Below, piece after piece: positions 1-8,542 of a DNA stretch of 64,000 bases. The notes beneath the pieces were generated by a model, which saw only the letters and a program-made list of their open reading frames with translations, was not told the DNA's origin and ran no database searches. Positions within the stretch are counted from its first letter, which is position 1, and the number at the start of each line of letters is the position of its first letter. Origin of the DNA: Allopusillimonas sp048270225 (GTDB lineage: Bacteria > Pseudomonadota > Gammaproteobacteria > Burkholderiales > Burkholderiaceae_B); the NCBI GenBank assembly GCA_048270225.1, contig JBLWTG010000004.1, positions 1-64,000 of the forward strand. Direction: 5' to 3'. Position numbers and translations under genes: made by a program.

Positions 1-792
1 AACCCGCCGAGGTGAGTCAGTCCCTGCGGACTGAACACGGTAGGAATCCCCTCTCTTAAGGGAGGGGAGGATGTCAAGCTTGCTGGGCAGGCTATGGTGG
101 ACGATGCTCGGGCGGCGCTCTATCACGCCGGCCAGGCCTGCCGGGCGGCGGCCATGGTGGCGACGGGCGAGGGCGGCACGCTGCGCCTGGGGTTTGTCGG
201 GTCGGCAACTTATGCCCTGATGCCGTTGGCGCTCAATGCTTTTCGAGCGGAATACCCGGAGGTCAAGCTCGATCTGCGGGAGGGCAGCACGGTGGATCTG
301 GTCCAGCTGGTGCATAGCCATGAACTGGACGCCTGCGTGGTGCGCGGCCCGATTGCCGATGATCCGGGCTTGGACGACTGGGTTTTGCAGCGGGACGATC
401 TGGTCCTGGCTGTGCCGGCACATCATCCGTTCGCCTCGCTTCCGTCCGTCAATCTTGCCGATTGCCGCTCCGAAGGTTTCGTGCTCTATGGTTCGACCAA
501 GGTGCCGGGCCTGCACAGCGTTGCGTTGGCGCTTTGCTATGCGGCAGGCTTTACGCCGCGCATCAGCCAGGAGGCCATTCAGGTGCAGACGCTGGTGAGC
601 CTGGTGGCCAGCGGCATGGGGATTGCGCTGGTACCGGGTGTGACGCGGGAGTATTCCACCGCTCATGTGCGCTTTATCGACGTTGTCGATCCAGGTGCGC
701 GGGGCTGTCTGTCGCTGTCCCTGGTCGCAAAATGCCAGAACGCGACGCCGCTGGTTCGCCGTTTGCGCGATACCTGCCTGCGCTACGCCTGA
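1..792 (+). pseudogene. LysR-type transcriptional regulator, N-terminal HTH region disrupted
   Basis: The intact open frame from the ATG at 94 (232 aa) encodes the LysR linker helix followed by the whole periplasmic-binding-like effector domain, beginning GTLRLGFVGSATY at about residue 28. LysR proteins are about 300 aa and need an N-terminal winged HTH, which is missing from this frame because of a TGA at 13-15. Frame 3 (bases 3-59) reads PAEVSQSLRT, which resembles the LysR recognition helix, and frame 1 resumes with DVKLAGQAM, the usual linker. Several small deletions within about 70 bp would therefore explain the break. A near-perfect palindrome centred on CTTAAG lies at 48-67. It is either a decayed gene or a badly read stretch of sequence. 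The gene starts before the window. Confidence 0.6.
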
Positions 793-924
793 CCGGGCGT
801 GTTACCGCCAAGCCACAGCACTGCCGTCGCGCTGGCGCAAGGATGATTTCCCGCCCAGTTCCGGTAAAATGATCCGGTTCGGCCTTGGGCCGGACATGCT
901 TACATCAATCCCCGGAGGTTACCG

Positions 925-1290
925 ATGACCGAGGCGTTTCCGCCAGAAGACAACAAGGGTTTGTCGATGCGCAACCTGACACATCTTCTTTATGGCCTGT
1001 TTGCGCTCGGCCTGCTCAGCGCGGGCTTTTTCGCCATAGCCACCATAGCGGCCATCGTGCTCGCCTATGTCAAGCGCGGCGATGCCGCAGGCACTGTGTA
1101 TGCCGCACATTTCGACTGGATCATCCGCACGTTCTGGTGGGGGCTGCTCTGGGTGGTGCTCAGCGGTCTGGCCACGTTTATTTTTATTGGCTGGCTTACC
1201 GGCCTGATCGCGATTGTGTGGATTGTCTATCGCATCGTCAAGGGCTGGCTGGCGCTGGGCGCAGGGCAACCGCCGGTCGCCGAGTACTGA
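925..1290 (+). CDS. Small inner-membrane protein, DUF4870-like
   Basis: A 121-aa protein with three predicted hydrophobic segments, at about residues 18-50 (broken by a short polar stretch), 68-86 and 88-106, and short polar ends. It looks like small conserved proteobacterial membrane proteins of the DUF4870 type, whose function is unknown. The start at 925 is supported by GGAGG at 912-917. An in-frame ATG at 967 begins a protein closer to the usual family N-terminus but has no better ribosome binding site. It stands alone between the LysR remnant and a convergent SWIB gene. No function can be assigned. Confidence 0.7.
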   Translation: MTEAFPPEDNKGLSMRNLTHLLYGLFALGLLSAGFFAIATIAAIVLAYVKRGDAAGTVYAAHFDWIIRTFWWGLLWVVLSGLATFIFIGWLTGLIAIVWIVYRIVKGWLALGAGQPPVAEY

Positions 1291-1348
1291 TTTTTCGTCG
1301 CCGCCGGAGCACTTGCGGCCCGCAAGGGCTGCAGCGTACGTGGCGTTC

Positions 1349-1387
1349 GCTCCCGCAGGCCTTCGCTGAAGATGCCTGCACGGGAGC
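1349..1387. terminator. Long hairpin between convergent genes
   Basis: GCTCCCG (1349-1355) pairs with CGGGAGC (1381-1387). Inside it CAGGC pairs with GCCTG, and inside that CTTC pairs with GAAG around a GCT loop. This gives a 16-bp interrupted stem, placed between two genes that converge. There is no strong T-run, so it may act as a bidirectional roadblock or a decay barrier. Confidence 0.5.
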
Positions 1388-1396
1388 GGGTAGCGA

Positions 1397-1669
1397 TTAC
1401 TTCAGGTGAACGTTGACCAGCTTGGTCAGTTCGAACATCGAAACCTGGTCTTTGCCGAACAGCGGACGCAGCTTGTCGTCGGCATTGATGTTACGGCGGT
1501 TGGCGGGATCCTGCAGATCGTGCTTTTTGATGTACTCCCAGATTTTCTTGGTGACTTCAGTGCGCGGCACGGCGTCGGGCCCAATGACGGCGGCAAGGGT
1601 TGGACTAGGCGTAAGCGGCTTCATGAATGCCGCATTGGGTTTGCGGGCGGTTTTCGCAGTTGTTGCCAT
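1397..1669 (-). CDS. SWIB/MDM2 domain protein
   Basis: A 90-aa protein made almost wholly of a SWIB domain: RTEVTKKIWEYIKKHDLQDP, then a basic NRRNINADDKLRPLFGKD stretch and a C-terminal helix. Stand-alone SWIB proteins are common in Burkholderiales, Chlamydia and plants and are thought to bind nucleoid DNA or act with topoisomerase, but the bacterial role is not settled. The start at 1669 (MATTAKTARK) is chosen because AGGAG lies about 9 nt upstream. A longer frame from 1708 would add 13 residues with no better signal. Basic N-terminus (TAKTARKPN) fits DNA binding. Confidence 0.85.
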   Translation of the reverse strand: MATTAKTARKPNAAFMKPLTPSPTLAAVIGPDAVPRTEVTKKIWEYIKKHDLQDPANRRNINADDKLRPLFGKDQVSMFELTKLVNVHLK

Positions 1670-1907
1670 AGAACTGGGCTCCTGTGTGAAAGAAAAAAGG
1701 CTTCCCACGGAGCATAACGTGAGATTCCTCGAAAGACAAAGCTATTTGTGCTCGTGAATATAACCGCAAGTTGGCCTCAAGAAAAACTCCCGTCGTCCGG
1801 GATTGCATATGATATGGTGTCAGACGGCGCCCGCAGCACGCTGTTTCTGGGCTTGGGCTGATGCTGCGCAACAGTTTGTACGGTGTTCCAGCGAGGAGTT
1901 TCTGTTC

Positions 1908-3104
1908 ATGTATGCGAAATCGGTCTTCGAGGCTATCCAGTCCTTTCACGGTGAGCTGACCGCACTGCGGCGCGACATTCATGCCAATCCCGAGCTGGGC
2001 TTCCAGGAGTCCCGGACGTCCGGCCTGGTGGCCAACGCCTTGCAGGCGCTAGGTTATACCGTGCATCGGGGAGTGGGCAGGACGGGCGTGGTAGGGGTTC
2101 TGGAAGGCCGGCAAAACCGCAGCGGACGATCCATAGGCCTGCGGGCGGATATGGATGCCTTGCCTATCCTGGAGCAGGGCGAGGCTCCGTACGCCTCGAC
2201 CAATCCCGGCGTCATGCACGCATGCGGTCATGACGGCCATACCACGGTATTGCTGGGAGCCGCCCGCTACCTGGCGGAAACACGTAATTTCGATGGCCGG
2301 GTCGTGCTGATTTTTCAGCCCGCTGAAGAGGGCCTGGGCGGAGCCCAGGCCATGCTGGATGACGGGCTGTTCGATCGCTTTCCCTGTGATGCGATTTATG
2401 CGCTGCATAACTGGCCTGGCCTGGCGCCTGGCGTGATCGGGGTCAATCCGGGCCCGATGATGGCGGCGGCGGACCATTTCGAGATTCACATCGAGGGGCG
2501 GGGCGGCCATGGCGCGCATGCCTACCAGACCAATGACCCCATTGTGATTGCCGCCCAGCTCATTACGGCGCTGCAGACCATTGTGTCGCGCAATGTACCC
2601 GCGCCCGAATCGGCCGTGCTTACCGTGGCCGCAGTCAATGCGGGCAGTCTGCAGGCCATGAACGTCATTCCCAAGGATGCCCGCATGGTGGGAACCGTGC
2701 GCACCTTCAGTTCCACGGTACAAAGCCAGGTGATCCAGCGCATGGAAGAGGTCGTGGCGGGCATCGCGGCAGCCTTCAAGGCCAGGATCACGCTGGACTA
2801 CCACCGACTGTTCCCGGCAACGATCAATACGCCGGAGCACGCCGCGTTCGTGGCGGAGGTGGCGACCGAGCTGTTCGGCGAGGAGATGGTCATCCCCAAC
2901 CTGACGCCTTCCATGGGCTCGGAAGATTTTTCGGTCATGCTGCAGCACCGTCCCGGCGCGTATTTCCGCCTGGGGCAGGGCGGCGCCGAGTCAGGCTGTG
3001 TGCTGCATAATTCAGCCTTTGATTTCAATGATGCGGTGATTCCGGCAGGCAGTGCAATGTTTTGCCGCCTGGTCGAGCGCAGCATGCCATTGACGACAGA
3101 ATAA
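1908..3104 (+). CDS. M20 family amidohydrolase (hippurate hydrolase/IAA-amino acid hydrolase-like)
   Basis: A 398-aa metal-dependent amidohydrolase that should cleave N-acyl amino acids such as N-benzoylglycine. Visible motifs are CGHDGH (residues 106-111), which supplies metal ligands including Cys, PAEEG (138-142) with the catalytic Glu, and GSEDFS near the C-terminus. The chosen start at 1908 has GCGAGGAG about 10 nt upstream; an in-frame start at 1803 lacks one. It is followed 25 nt later by pyrC on the same strand. A second, diverged family member lies at 31854-33056. The substrate cannot be told from sequence. Confidence 0.9.
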   Translation: MYAKSVFEAIQSFHGELTALRRDIHANPELGFQESRTSGLVANALQALGYTVHRGVGRTGVVGVLEGRQNRSGRSIGLRADMDALPILEQGEAPYASTNPGVMHACGHDGHTTVLLGAARYLAETRNFDGRVVLIFQPAEEGLGGAQAMLDDGLFDRFPCDAIYALHNWPGLAPGVIGVNPGPMMAAADHFEIHIEGRGGHGAHAYQTNDPIVIAAQLITALQTIVSRNVPAPESAVLTVAAVNAGSLQAMNVIPKDARMVGTVRTFSSTVQSQVIQRMEEVVAGIAAAFKARITLDYHRLFPATINTPEHAAFVAEVATELFGEEMVIPNLTPSMGSEDFSVMLQHRPGAYFRLGQGGAESGCVLHNSAFDFNDAVIPAGSAMFCRLVERSMPLTTE

Positions 3105-3129
3105 TTTCACCAGGAATCTTGTTTCATTC

Positions 3130-4197
3130 ATGAGCAGCACACAGGCCACACTTACCCTCATTCGCCCTGACGACTGGCATCTGCATCTGCGTGACGGCGC
3201 GGTGCTGGAGTCTGTGGTTGGGGACACGGCACGGCAGTTCGGCCGTGCGATCATCATGCCCAACCTGAAACCGCCGGTCACTACGGTGGCCCTGGCGGCG
3301 GCCTATCGCGACCGTATTCTGGCGGCGCTGGCCAAAGCGGGTATTGCCCAGGGGGCGTTCACCCCGCTCATGACGCTTTATCTGACCGACAACACGCGTG
3401 TCGAGGATATCGAAGATGCGGCGAAATCGGGATTTGTGCATGGCGTCAAACTATATCCGGCAGGTGCAACGACCAACTCGGATGCGGGTGTGACGGATTT
3501 GCTGGGCCGCTGTTCCCCGGTGCTGGAGGCCATGCAGAAAACGGGCATGCCCTTGCTGGTGCATGGCGAGGTGACCGACCCCGAGATCGACCTGTTCGAC
3601 CGCGAGGCGGTATTTATTGATCGCGTCATGATCCCGCTGCGCCAGGCATTTCCAGCGCTCAAGGTCGTGTTCGAGCATCTGACCACCAGCGAAGGCGTGC
3701 AGTACGTTCGCGATGCGCAAGGTCCGGTGGCCGCGACGCTGACGGCGCACCATCTGCTTTATAACCGCAACGCCTTGTTTACGGGCGGGCTGCAGCCGCA
3801 TTGGTACTGCCTGCCTGTGCTCAAGCGCGAGCAGCATCGCCAGGCCTTGCTGGAGGCCGCGACCAGCGGCAACAGCCGGTTTTTCCTGGGTACGGACAGC
3901 GCGCCGCATCCTCGCGGCCTGAAAGAGGCTTCCTGCGGCTGTGCGGGCTGCTATACCGCCCTGCATGCCATGGAACTCTACGCAACTGCGTTTGATGCGG
4001 TTGGCCGTCTGGATCAGCTGGAGGGGTTTGCCAGCCGCCATGGCCCCGCTTTTTATGGCCTGCCTGAAAACACGGGCACGCTGACGCTCGAGCGGGTAGA
4101 CTTTACGATTCCGGACGAGTTGGCCATGGCCGGCTCTACGGTGGTTCCTCTGGCGGCAGGGCAATCCCTCAAGTGGAAAACGGTCGCCGCCGCCTAG
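3130..4197 (+). CDS. pyrC: Dihydroorotase, class II
   Basis: Catalyses the reversible cyclisation of N-carbamoyl-L-aspartate to dihydroorotate, step three of pyrimidine synthesis. At 355 aa it matches E. coli PyrC (about 348). Zinc-binding HLHLRDG is at residues 17-23, the lysine that is carbamylated is in HGVK (Lys107), and the catalytic Asp is in TDSAPH (Asp256). A CGCAGC motif follows at about residue 272. Starts at ATG 3130, 25 nt behind the amidohydrolase. It is convergent with uup. Confidence 0.97.
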   Translation: MSSTQATLTLIRPDDWHLHLRDGAVLESVVGDTARQFGRAIIMPNLKPPVTTVALAAAYRDRILAALAKAGIAQGAFTPLMTLYLTDNTRVEDIEDAAKSGFVHGVKLYPAGATTNSDAGVTDLLGRCSPVLEAMQKTGMPLLVHGEVTDPEIDLFDREAVFIDRVMIPLRQAFPALKVVFEHLTTSEGVQYVRDAQGPVAATLTAHHLLYNRNALFTGGLQPHWYCLPVLKREQHRQALLEAATSGNSRFFLGTDSAPHPRGLKEASCGCAGCYTALHAMELYATAFDAVGRLDQLEGFASRHGPAFYGLPENTGTLTLERVDFTIPDELAMAGSTVVPLAAGQSLKWKTVAAA

Positions 4198-4230
4198 GCT
4201 AGCCTGTCCGGGCTGATGCGGGACCAGCCT

Positions 4231-4256
4231 GCCGGCGCACGGTCAGGAGCGCCGGC
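4231..4256. terminator. Hairpin between convergent pyrC and uup
   Basis: GCCGGCGC (4231-4238) and GCGCCGGC (4249-4256) form a perfect 8-bp GC-rich stem with a 10-nt loop. It lies in the 116-nt gap between two convergent genes, so it probably ends transcription or blocks read-through in both directions. There is no long T-run. Confidence 0.5.
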
Positions 4257-4313
4257 TTCTGGCGAGCCTGAGATCAACGCGCCTGCACAGGCATGCGCGG
4301 CACAAGGCGCACG

Positions 4314-6131
4314 CTAGCGGGATGCCTGCTGTTTTTCTTCCAGGGCTTCCCAGCGTGCAAAAAGCGCCTCGAGTTTTTGCTGGGCGTCTGCAACCTGGGC
4401 GTTGATGCGTTCCACCTCCTCGGGGGCTTCCCGATACAGGCTGCCGTCTGCCAGGCGGGCAGCCAGGGCGGCCTGTTCGGCTTCCAGCGCGGCGATGGCG
4501 TCGGGCATGCCGTCGAGTTCGCGCTGCTCCCACGATGTGATGCGGACCTTGGCGGTTTTGGCGGCGCGGGTCGCCTGTGCGCTGGCGGGTGCTTCCTCCG
4601 GACTGGCCTGCGCGCTGTCTTTTATATGAGTGATGGCGGGCCGCTGGGCCAGCCACTCGTCGTATCCGCCCACGTATTCGCCCCAATGGCCGTTGCCCTC
4701 GAAGGCAATGGTCTGGGTGACTACGTTATCCAGGAATTCGCGGTCGTGGCTGACGAGCAGGACCGTGCCGGGGTAGTCCTGGAGCAGGGCTTCGAGCAGC
4801 TCCAGTGTTTCGATATCCAGGTCGTTGGTGGGTTCGTCCAGCACGAGTACATTGGTGGGGCGTGCGAACATGCGCGCCAGGACCAGCCGGGCGCGCTCGC
4901 CGCCGGACAGGCTGCTCACGGGTGAGTGGGCGCGTGCGGGCGGGAAGAGGAAATCCTCCAGATAGCTCATTACGTGTTTGCGCTGATCGCCGATTTCTAT
5001 CCATTCGCTGCCGGGATTGATGGTGTCGGCCAGGGTGGCGCTTTCGTCCAGCTGCGAGCGCATCTGGTCGAAATATCCTACGGTGAGATTGGTGCCCGGA
5101 CGCACGCTGCCTTCGTTGGGCTGCAGTTGTCCCAGGATGATGCGCAGCAGTGTGGTCTTGCCGGCGCCGTTGGGGCCGATCAGGCCGATGCGGTCCTTGC
5201 GCAGGATGACGGTGGACAGGTCGCGGATCAGGACTTTGTCGCCATAGCCGTGGCTGACATGCTCCAGTTCGGCGACCAGCTTGCCTGAGCGTTGGCCTTC
5301 GGCCACGGCCAGGCGCACATTGCCCTGGCTTTCGCGGCGCGCGGAGCGTTCCCTGCGCAATTGCTCAAGCCTGCGCACGCGGCCTTCGTTGCGGGTGCGC
5401 CGCGCTTCCACGCCCTTGCGTATCCAGACTTCTTCTTGCGCCAGCATTTTGTCGAAGCGGGCATTTTGCTGCTGTTCAGCCTGCAGCCATTCAGCCTTGC
5501 GCTGCTGCCACTGCGAGAAGTTGCCGGGAAAGCTGAACAGCTTGCCGCGATCGAGCTCAACAATGCGCGTGGCGACCGCATCCAGGAAGCGGCGGTCGTG
5601 GGTGATCAGCACCACGCTGCAGCGCGCGGACAGCAGCAGGTTTTCGAGCCAGGCAATGCCTTCGAAGTCCAGATGGTTGGTGGGCTCGTCCAGCAGCAGG
5701 AGGTCGGGCTGGTCCGCCAGCGCGCGCGCCAGTGCCACGCGTTTGCGTGAACCGCCGGACAGACCCTTGATGGGCGCATCGGCAGCCAGGCCAAGCTGGT
5801 CGATCAATGCATTGACGCGGGTGGGGCGCTGCCAGTCTTCGCTTTCGGTGATGTCGCCGCACAGGGCGTCGAAGACGGTCAGCGTGTCGTCCAGTTCGGG
5901 CTCTTGCTCCACAGTGGCGACGGTAAGGCCGCCCAGCCGCATGATCTCGCCATCGTCGGGCGTGGCGCGGCCGTCCAGGACTCGGAGCAGGGAGGATTTG
6001 CCCGCGCCGTTGCGCCCGATCAGGCCGATGCGTTCGCCGGGTTGAATCGCCAGGTCGGCGTGATCGAGCAATGGGTGGTGACCATATGCCAGTTGGGCAT
6101 TGGTGAGTGTGATGAGTGTGGTAGCCGCCAT
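4314..6131 (-). CDS. uup: ABC-F family ATPase Uup
   Basis: A 605-aa cytoplasmic protein with two ABC ATPase domains and no membrane segment. Walker A motifs are at residues 39-46 and around 318-326 (Lys325), each followed by an LSGG signature (GLSGGSRKRVALARAL and SSLSGGERARLVLARM). A charged coiled-coil tail at about 540-600 is the Uup C-terminal DNA-binding domain. Uup acts on branched DNA and at the ribosome; loss raises precise transposon excision in E. coli. Monocistronic, and divergent from rnpB with 135 nt between them. Confidence 0.95.
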   Translation of the reverse strand: MAATTLITLTNAQLAYGHHPLLDHADLAIQPGERIGLIGRNGAGKSSLLRVLDGRATPDDGEIMRLGGLTVATVEQEPELDDTLTVFDALCGDITESEDWQRPTRVNALIDQLGLAADAPIKGLSGGSRKRVALARALADQPDLLLLDEPTNHLDFEGIAWLENLLLSARCSVVLITHDRRFLDAVATRIVELDRGKLFSFPGNFSQWQQRKAEWLQAEQQQNARFDKMLAQEEVWIRKGVEARRTRNEGRVRRLEQLRRERSARRESQGNVRLAVAEGQRSGKLVAELEHVSHGYGDKVLIRDLSTVILRKDRIGLIGPNGAGKTTLLRIILGQLQPNEGSVRPGTNLTVGYFDQMRSQLDESATLADTINPGSEWIEIGDQRKHVMSYLEDFLFPPARAHSPVSSLSGGERARLVLARMFARPTNVLVLDEPTNDLDIETLELLEALLQDYPGTVLLVSHDREFLDNVVTQTIAFEGNGHWGEYVGGYDEWLAQRPAITHIKDSAQASPEEAPASAQATRAAKTAKVRITSWEQRELDGMPDAIAALEAEQAALAARLADGSLYREAPEEVERINAQVADAQQKLEALFARWEALEEKQQASR

Positions 6132-6254
6132 GTTCTAACGCCTGCCATACGCTGGCAGGCCCTGTTCAACTGTGATGTATGCGCGTGCAGGTGCCGTTGC
6201 GCAAGGAAATGCGACGCGGGTTGTCCCGCGCGCTAAAACGCTATTGTCGCAGGT

Positions 6255-6260
6255 TACAAT
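6255..6260 (+). promoter_or_regulatory. -10 element of rnpB
   Basis: TACAAT ends 6 nt before the first base of the predicted RNase P RNA (6267), which is ideal spacing for a sigma-70 start. No good -35 hexamer is seen at 16-18 nt upstream. Confidence 0.5.
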
Positions 6261-6266
6261 GCATCG

Positions 6267-6677
6267 GTGAGGCAGGCTGGGCAATCGCGGTGCGCAAGCA
6301 TCGAGGAAGGTCCGGACTCCATAGAGCAGGATAGCGGCTAACGGCCGTCCGGCAAGGCGGTGCAGCAATGCACCGGCAAGCCGAGGAACAGGGCCACAGA
6401 GACGAGTCTGCGGCGCGGGCATGCGCAAGCATGCACCGGTACGGCCATCTCCGTACCGTATGGGCGGCAACGCCCATGGCGCGGCAGGGTGAAACGCGGC
6501 AACCTCTATCCGGAGCAACATCAAATAGGCATGCGGCTGGCCTTGTGCCAAAAGGGCGGCTCGCCCGAGCATGCGGGTAGATGGCTAGAGCGCGGCAGCA
6601 ATGCCGGGCCAAGAGGAATGATTGCCCGCCTGGCTTGCCAGGCGTACAGAATCCGGCCTACAGGCCTGTCTCACACT
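6267..6677 (+). ncRNA. rnpB: RNase P RNA (bacterial class A)
   Basis: The catalytic RNA that matures the 5' ends of tRNAs. Conserved blocks are all present: GAGGAAGGTCCGGACTCC, then ACAGAGACGAG, GGGTGAAACG, CGGAGCAACATCAAATAG, GCCAAGAGGAATGATTGCC and ACAGAATCCGGCCTAC. The ends pair in helix P1: GTGAGGCAGGC at 6267 with GCCTGTCTCAC ending at 6674, one G-U pair. The size of about 410 nt is normal for type A RNA in beta-proteobacteria. The 3' boundary is accurate to a few bases. Confidence 0.97.
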
Positions 6678-6866
6678 CATACTTGCCTCATTTCCTTCCA
6701 TAGTGTCAGCAATTGCAAATTGTCCGGGCTTTCCCGATGCGGATTCGTGACAAAGGACTTTCAGTTCAAGACACAATTTCTTGATTTCTCAAGAGATTTT
6801 CTTTCCCCCTTCTTTCTGTATCACGGCTAAGTGCTTGTCGTGATTGAAAAAATTGCAACTTTGCGC
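6678..6866. other. Intergenic region between rnpB and the mraZ promoter
   Basis: AT-richer than the surroundings, with pyrimidine-rich runs (TTTTCTTTCCCCC) after a weak CTTGA/TCAAG hairpin near 6780. That may end rnpB transcription. No coding sequence is supported. Confidence 0.4.
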
Positions 6867-6895
6867 TTGACCAGTTGCGTCCCTTACCGTAGAGT
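6867..6895 (+). promoter_or_regulatory. Promoter of the dcw cluster (Pmra)
   Basis: TTGACC at 6867-6872 and TAGAGT at 6890-6895 are separated by 17 bp, a good sigma-70 promoter. The predicted start near 6902 lies inside the MraZ box array, so MraZ binding should repress it. No equally good promoter is seen between the genes from rsmH to ftsW, which fits one long operon. Confidence 0.65.
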
Positions 6896-6929
6896 GGGGA
6901 AAAGTAGGATTTTGTGCAAAAAAGTGGGG
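6894..6929 (+). promoter_or_regulatory. MraZ box array (operator)
   Basis: Four GT-starting boxes lie at exact 10-bp steps: GTGGGG at 6894, GTAGGA at 6904, GTGCAA at 6914 and GTGGGG at 6924. MraZ is known to bind TGGGN-type direct repeats on one DNA face ahead of its own gene, so this is the expected autoregulatory site. The two middle boxes are degenerate. The array overlaps the -10 element and the start of the transcript. Confidence 0.65.
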
Positions 6930-6937
6930 AAGAAAAC

Positions 6938-7366
6938 TTGTTCCAGGGTAGCAGCGCTCTCACTCTCGATGCCAAGGGGCGGATCTCGATTCCGACCCGG
7001 CACCGTGACGCGCTCGTTTCCCAGGTCGAAGGACGTCTTACCCTTACCCGCCATCCGGATGGCTGTCTGCTTGTGTATCCCCGCAGTGTGTGGGAGAAGA
7101 AGCGCGAACAGATTGCCGCATTTCCGATGTCTGCCCGTCCCTTGCAGCGTTTGCTGCTGGGTAATGCGCAGGATGTGGATATGGATGGATCGGGCCGGAT
7201 ACTGGTTGCGCCTGAGCTGCGCAACGCTGCCGGCCTGGCTCGCGAGGTCATGCTGTTAGGGATGGGCAGTCATTTCGAACTGTGGGATTCCGCTGAATGG
7301 GCACGCCGCGAGGCTGAAGATCTCGCCAAGGGCATGCCCGAGGTCCTCGAACAATTTTCTTTCTGA
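6938..7366 (+). CDS. mraZ: Transcriptional regulator MraZ
   Basis: First gene of the dcw cluster; a ring-forming AbrB-fold DNA-binding repressor of its own operon. The translated sequence FQGSSALTLDAKGRISIPTR is the first of two MraZ repeats, and DMDGSGRILVAPELR the second. I place the start at TTG 6938 (142 aa), giving the family-typical MFQGSSALTLD start with GGGG about 8 nt upstream. The in-frame GTG at 6914 (150 aa) has only a weak ribosome site and is itself part of the MraZ box array, so it is less likely. Rsmh follows 9 nt downstream. Confidence 0.9.
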   Translation: MFQGSSALTLDAKGRISIPTRHRDALVSQVEGRLTLTRHPDGCLLVYPRSVWEKKREQIAAFPMSARPLQRLLLGNAQDVDMDGSGRILVAPELRNAAGLAREVMLLGMGSHFELWDSAEWARREAEDLAKGMPEVLEQFSF

Positions 7367-7375
7367 AGTCCTTTT

Positions 7376-8542
7376 ATGGTGTTCATGCATCGGTCCGTGC
7401 TGTTGGAGCCTACGGTCAACGCTCTCGTTGATCCCGGCTTCGGCGTCAGGGGCAAATCGCCGAAGCGGGCGACCGGCCATCGTGGGCGGAGCGTCCGGGA
7501 TGCGGCGGCTTCGGAGGCGGTTGAGAACACCGTGCCGGACGCCGGGCGGAGCGGTCAGGACAAGGTCGGCGGCGTGTTTGTTGACGGCACGTTCGGTCGG
7601 GGCGGACACAGCCGTCTGCTGTTGTCCCGTCTGGCGCAGGATGCGCGGCTGGTGGTCTTCGACAAGGATCCGCAGGCGATAGCGTCGGCGCATCAGCTGG
7701 CTGAAGAGGATGGCAGGGTAACGGTTGTACACAGCGGTTTTGCCGATATGGCGGAAAGGCTGGCAGGGTTGGGCATCGATGCAGTCGATGGAGTAATGCT
7801 GGATCTGGGCGTTTCATCCCCCCAGATCGATGATGCCTCCAGGGGGTTTTCCTTCATGCGTGAAGGCCCGCTGGATATGCGGATGGATACAAGCAGTGGC
7901 ATGACCGCTGCGCAATGGCTGGCTCAGGTCGGCGTTGATGAGTTGAGGGAGGTCATCGCACATTATGGCGAAGAACGGTTTGCTTTCCAGATTGCAAAGG
8001 CGGTTGTGGCTCGCCGCGAATCCAGGCCGCTGTGCACAACGCTCGACCTCGCCGAGCTCGTCGCCAGTGTCGTCCGTACGCGCGAAAAGGGTCAACACCC
8101 GGCCACCCGCAGCTTTCAGGCTATACGGATTTACCTCAATCAGGAACTCGAGGAGCTCGCGCGCGCCCTCAAGGCAATTCTGACGATATTGGCGCCGGGA
8201 GGGCGTTTGGCGGTGATCAGTTTCCACTCTCTTGAAGACCGCATGGTCAAGCAGTGTATTGCAGCCGCAGCCAGGCCGGCGGCGGCGCAGGCGCGCATGC
8301 CTATTTTCGAGAAAGACATGCCGCAGCCCATCCTGCGTTCGCTGGGACGGGTGCTGCCCGAGCCCGAGGAGGCCAGTGACAATGTCCGGGCCCGCTCCGC
8401 CGTGTTGCGCGTGGCTGAACGCACCACAACCCCGCTGCCGCCAGATGGCGGCGCGTCGTTTGTGGAAAATCCCGGCCCAGCGCTGTCCGGCAAGCCTGCC
8501 GCTGGGCGCCGCCGTACAGGCAAGACAGGAGGGCGTGGATAA
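7376..8542 (+). CDS. rsmH: 16S rRNA (cytosine(1402)-N(4))-methyltransferase
   Basis: Methylates N4 of C1402 in 16S rRNA using S-adenosylmethionine (also called MraW). Motif DGTFGRGGHS is at residues 70-79, and LDLGVSSPQIDDASRGFSF and ISFHSLEDRMVK follow as in the family. At 388 aa it is longer than E. coli RsmH (about 313). Part of the excess is a basic, low-complexity stretch at about residues 20-65, between the HRSVLLEPTV start and the SAM-binding strand. The C-terminal tail is also extended. The stop overlaps the ftsL start (TAATG). Confidence 0.96.
   Translation: MVFMHRSVLLEPTVNALVDPGFGVRGKSPKRATGHRGRSVRDAAASEAVENTVPDAGRSGQDKVGGVFVDGTFGRGGHSRLLLSRLAQDARLVVFDKDPQAIASAHQLAEEDGRVTVVHSGFADMAERLAGLGIDAVDGVMLDLGVSSPQIDDASRGFSFMREGPLDMRMDTSSGMTAAQWLAQVGVDELREVIAHYGEERFAFQIAKAVVARRESRPLCTTLDLAELVASVVRTREKGQHPATRSFQAIRIYLNQELEELARALKAILTILAPGGRLAVISFHSLEDRMVKQCIAAAARPAAAQARMPIFEKDMPQPILRSLGRVLPEPEEASDNVRARSAVLRVAERTTTPLPPDGGASFVENPGPALSGKPAAGRRRTGKTGGRG

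Noticed and set aside
6914..6937. GTG 6914 as start of mraZ
   Set aside because: It is part of the MraZ box array, has a weak ribosome site at poor distance and adds eight residues not seen in the family.
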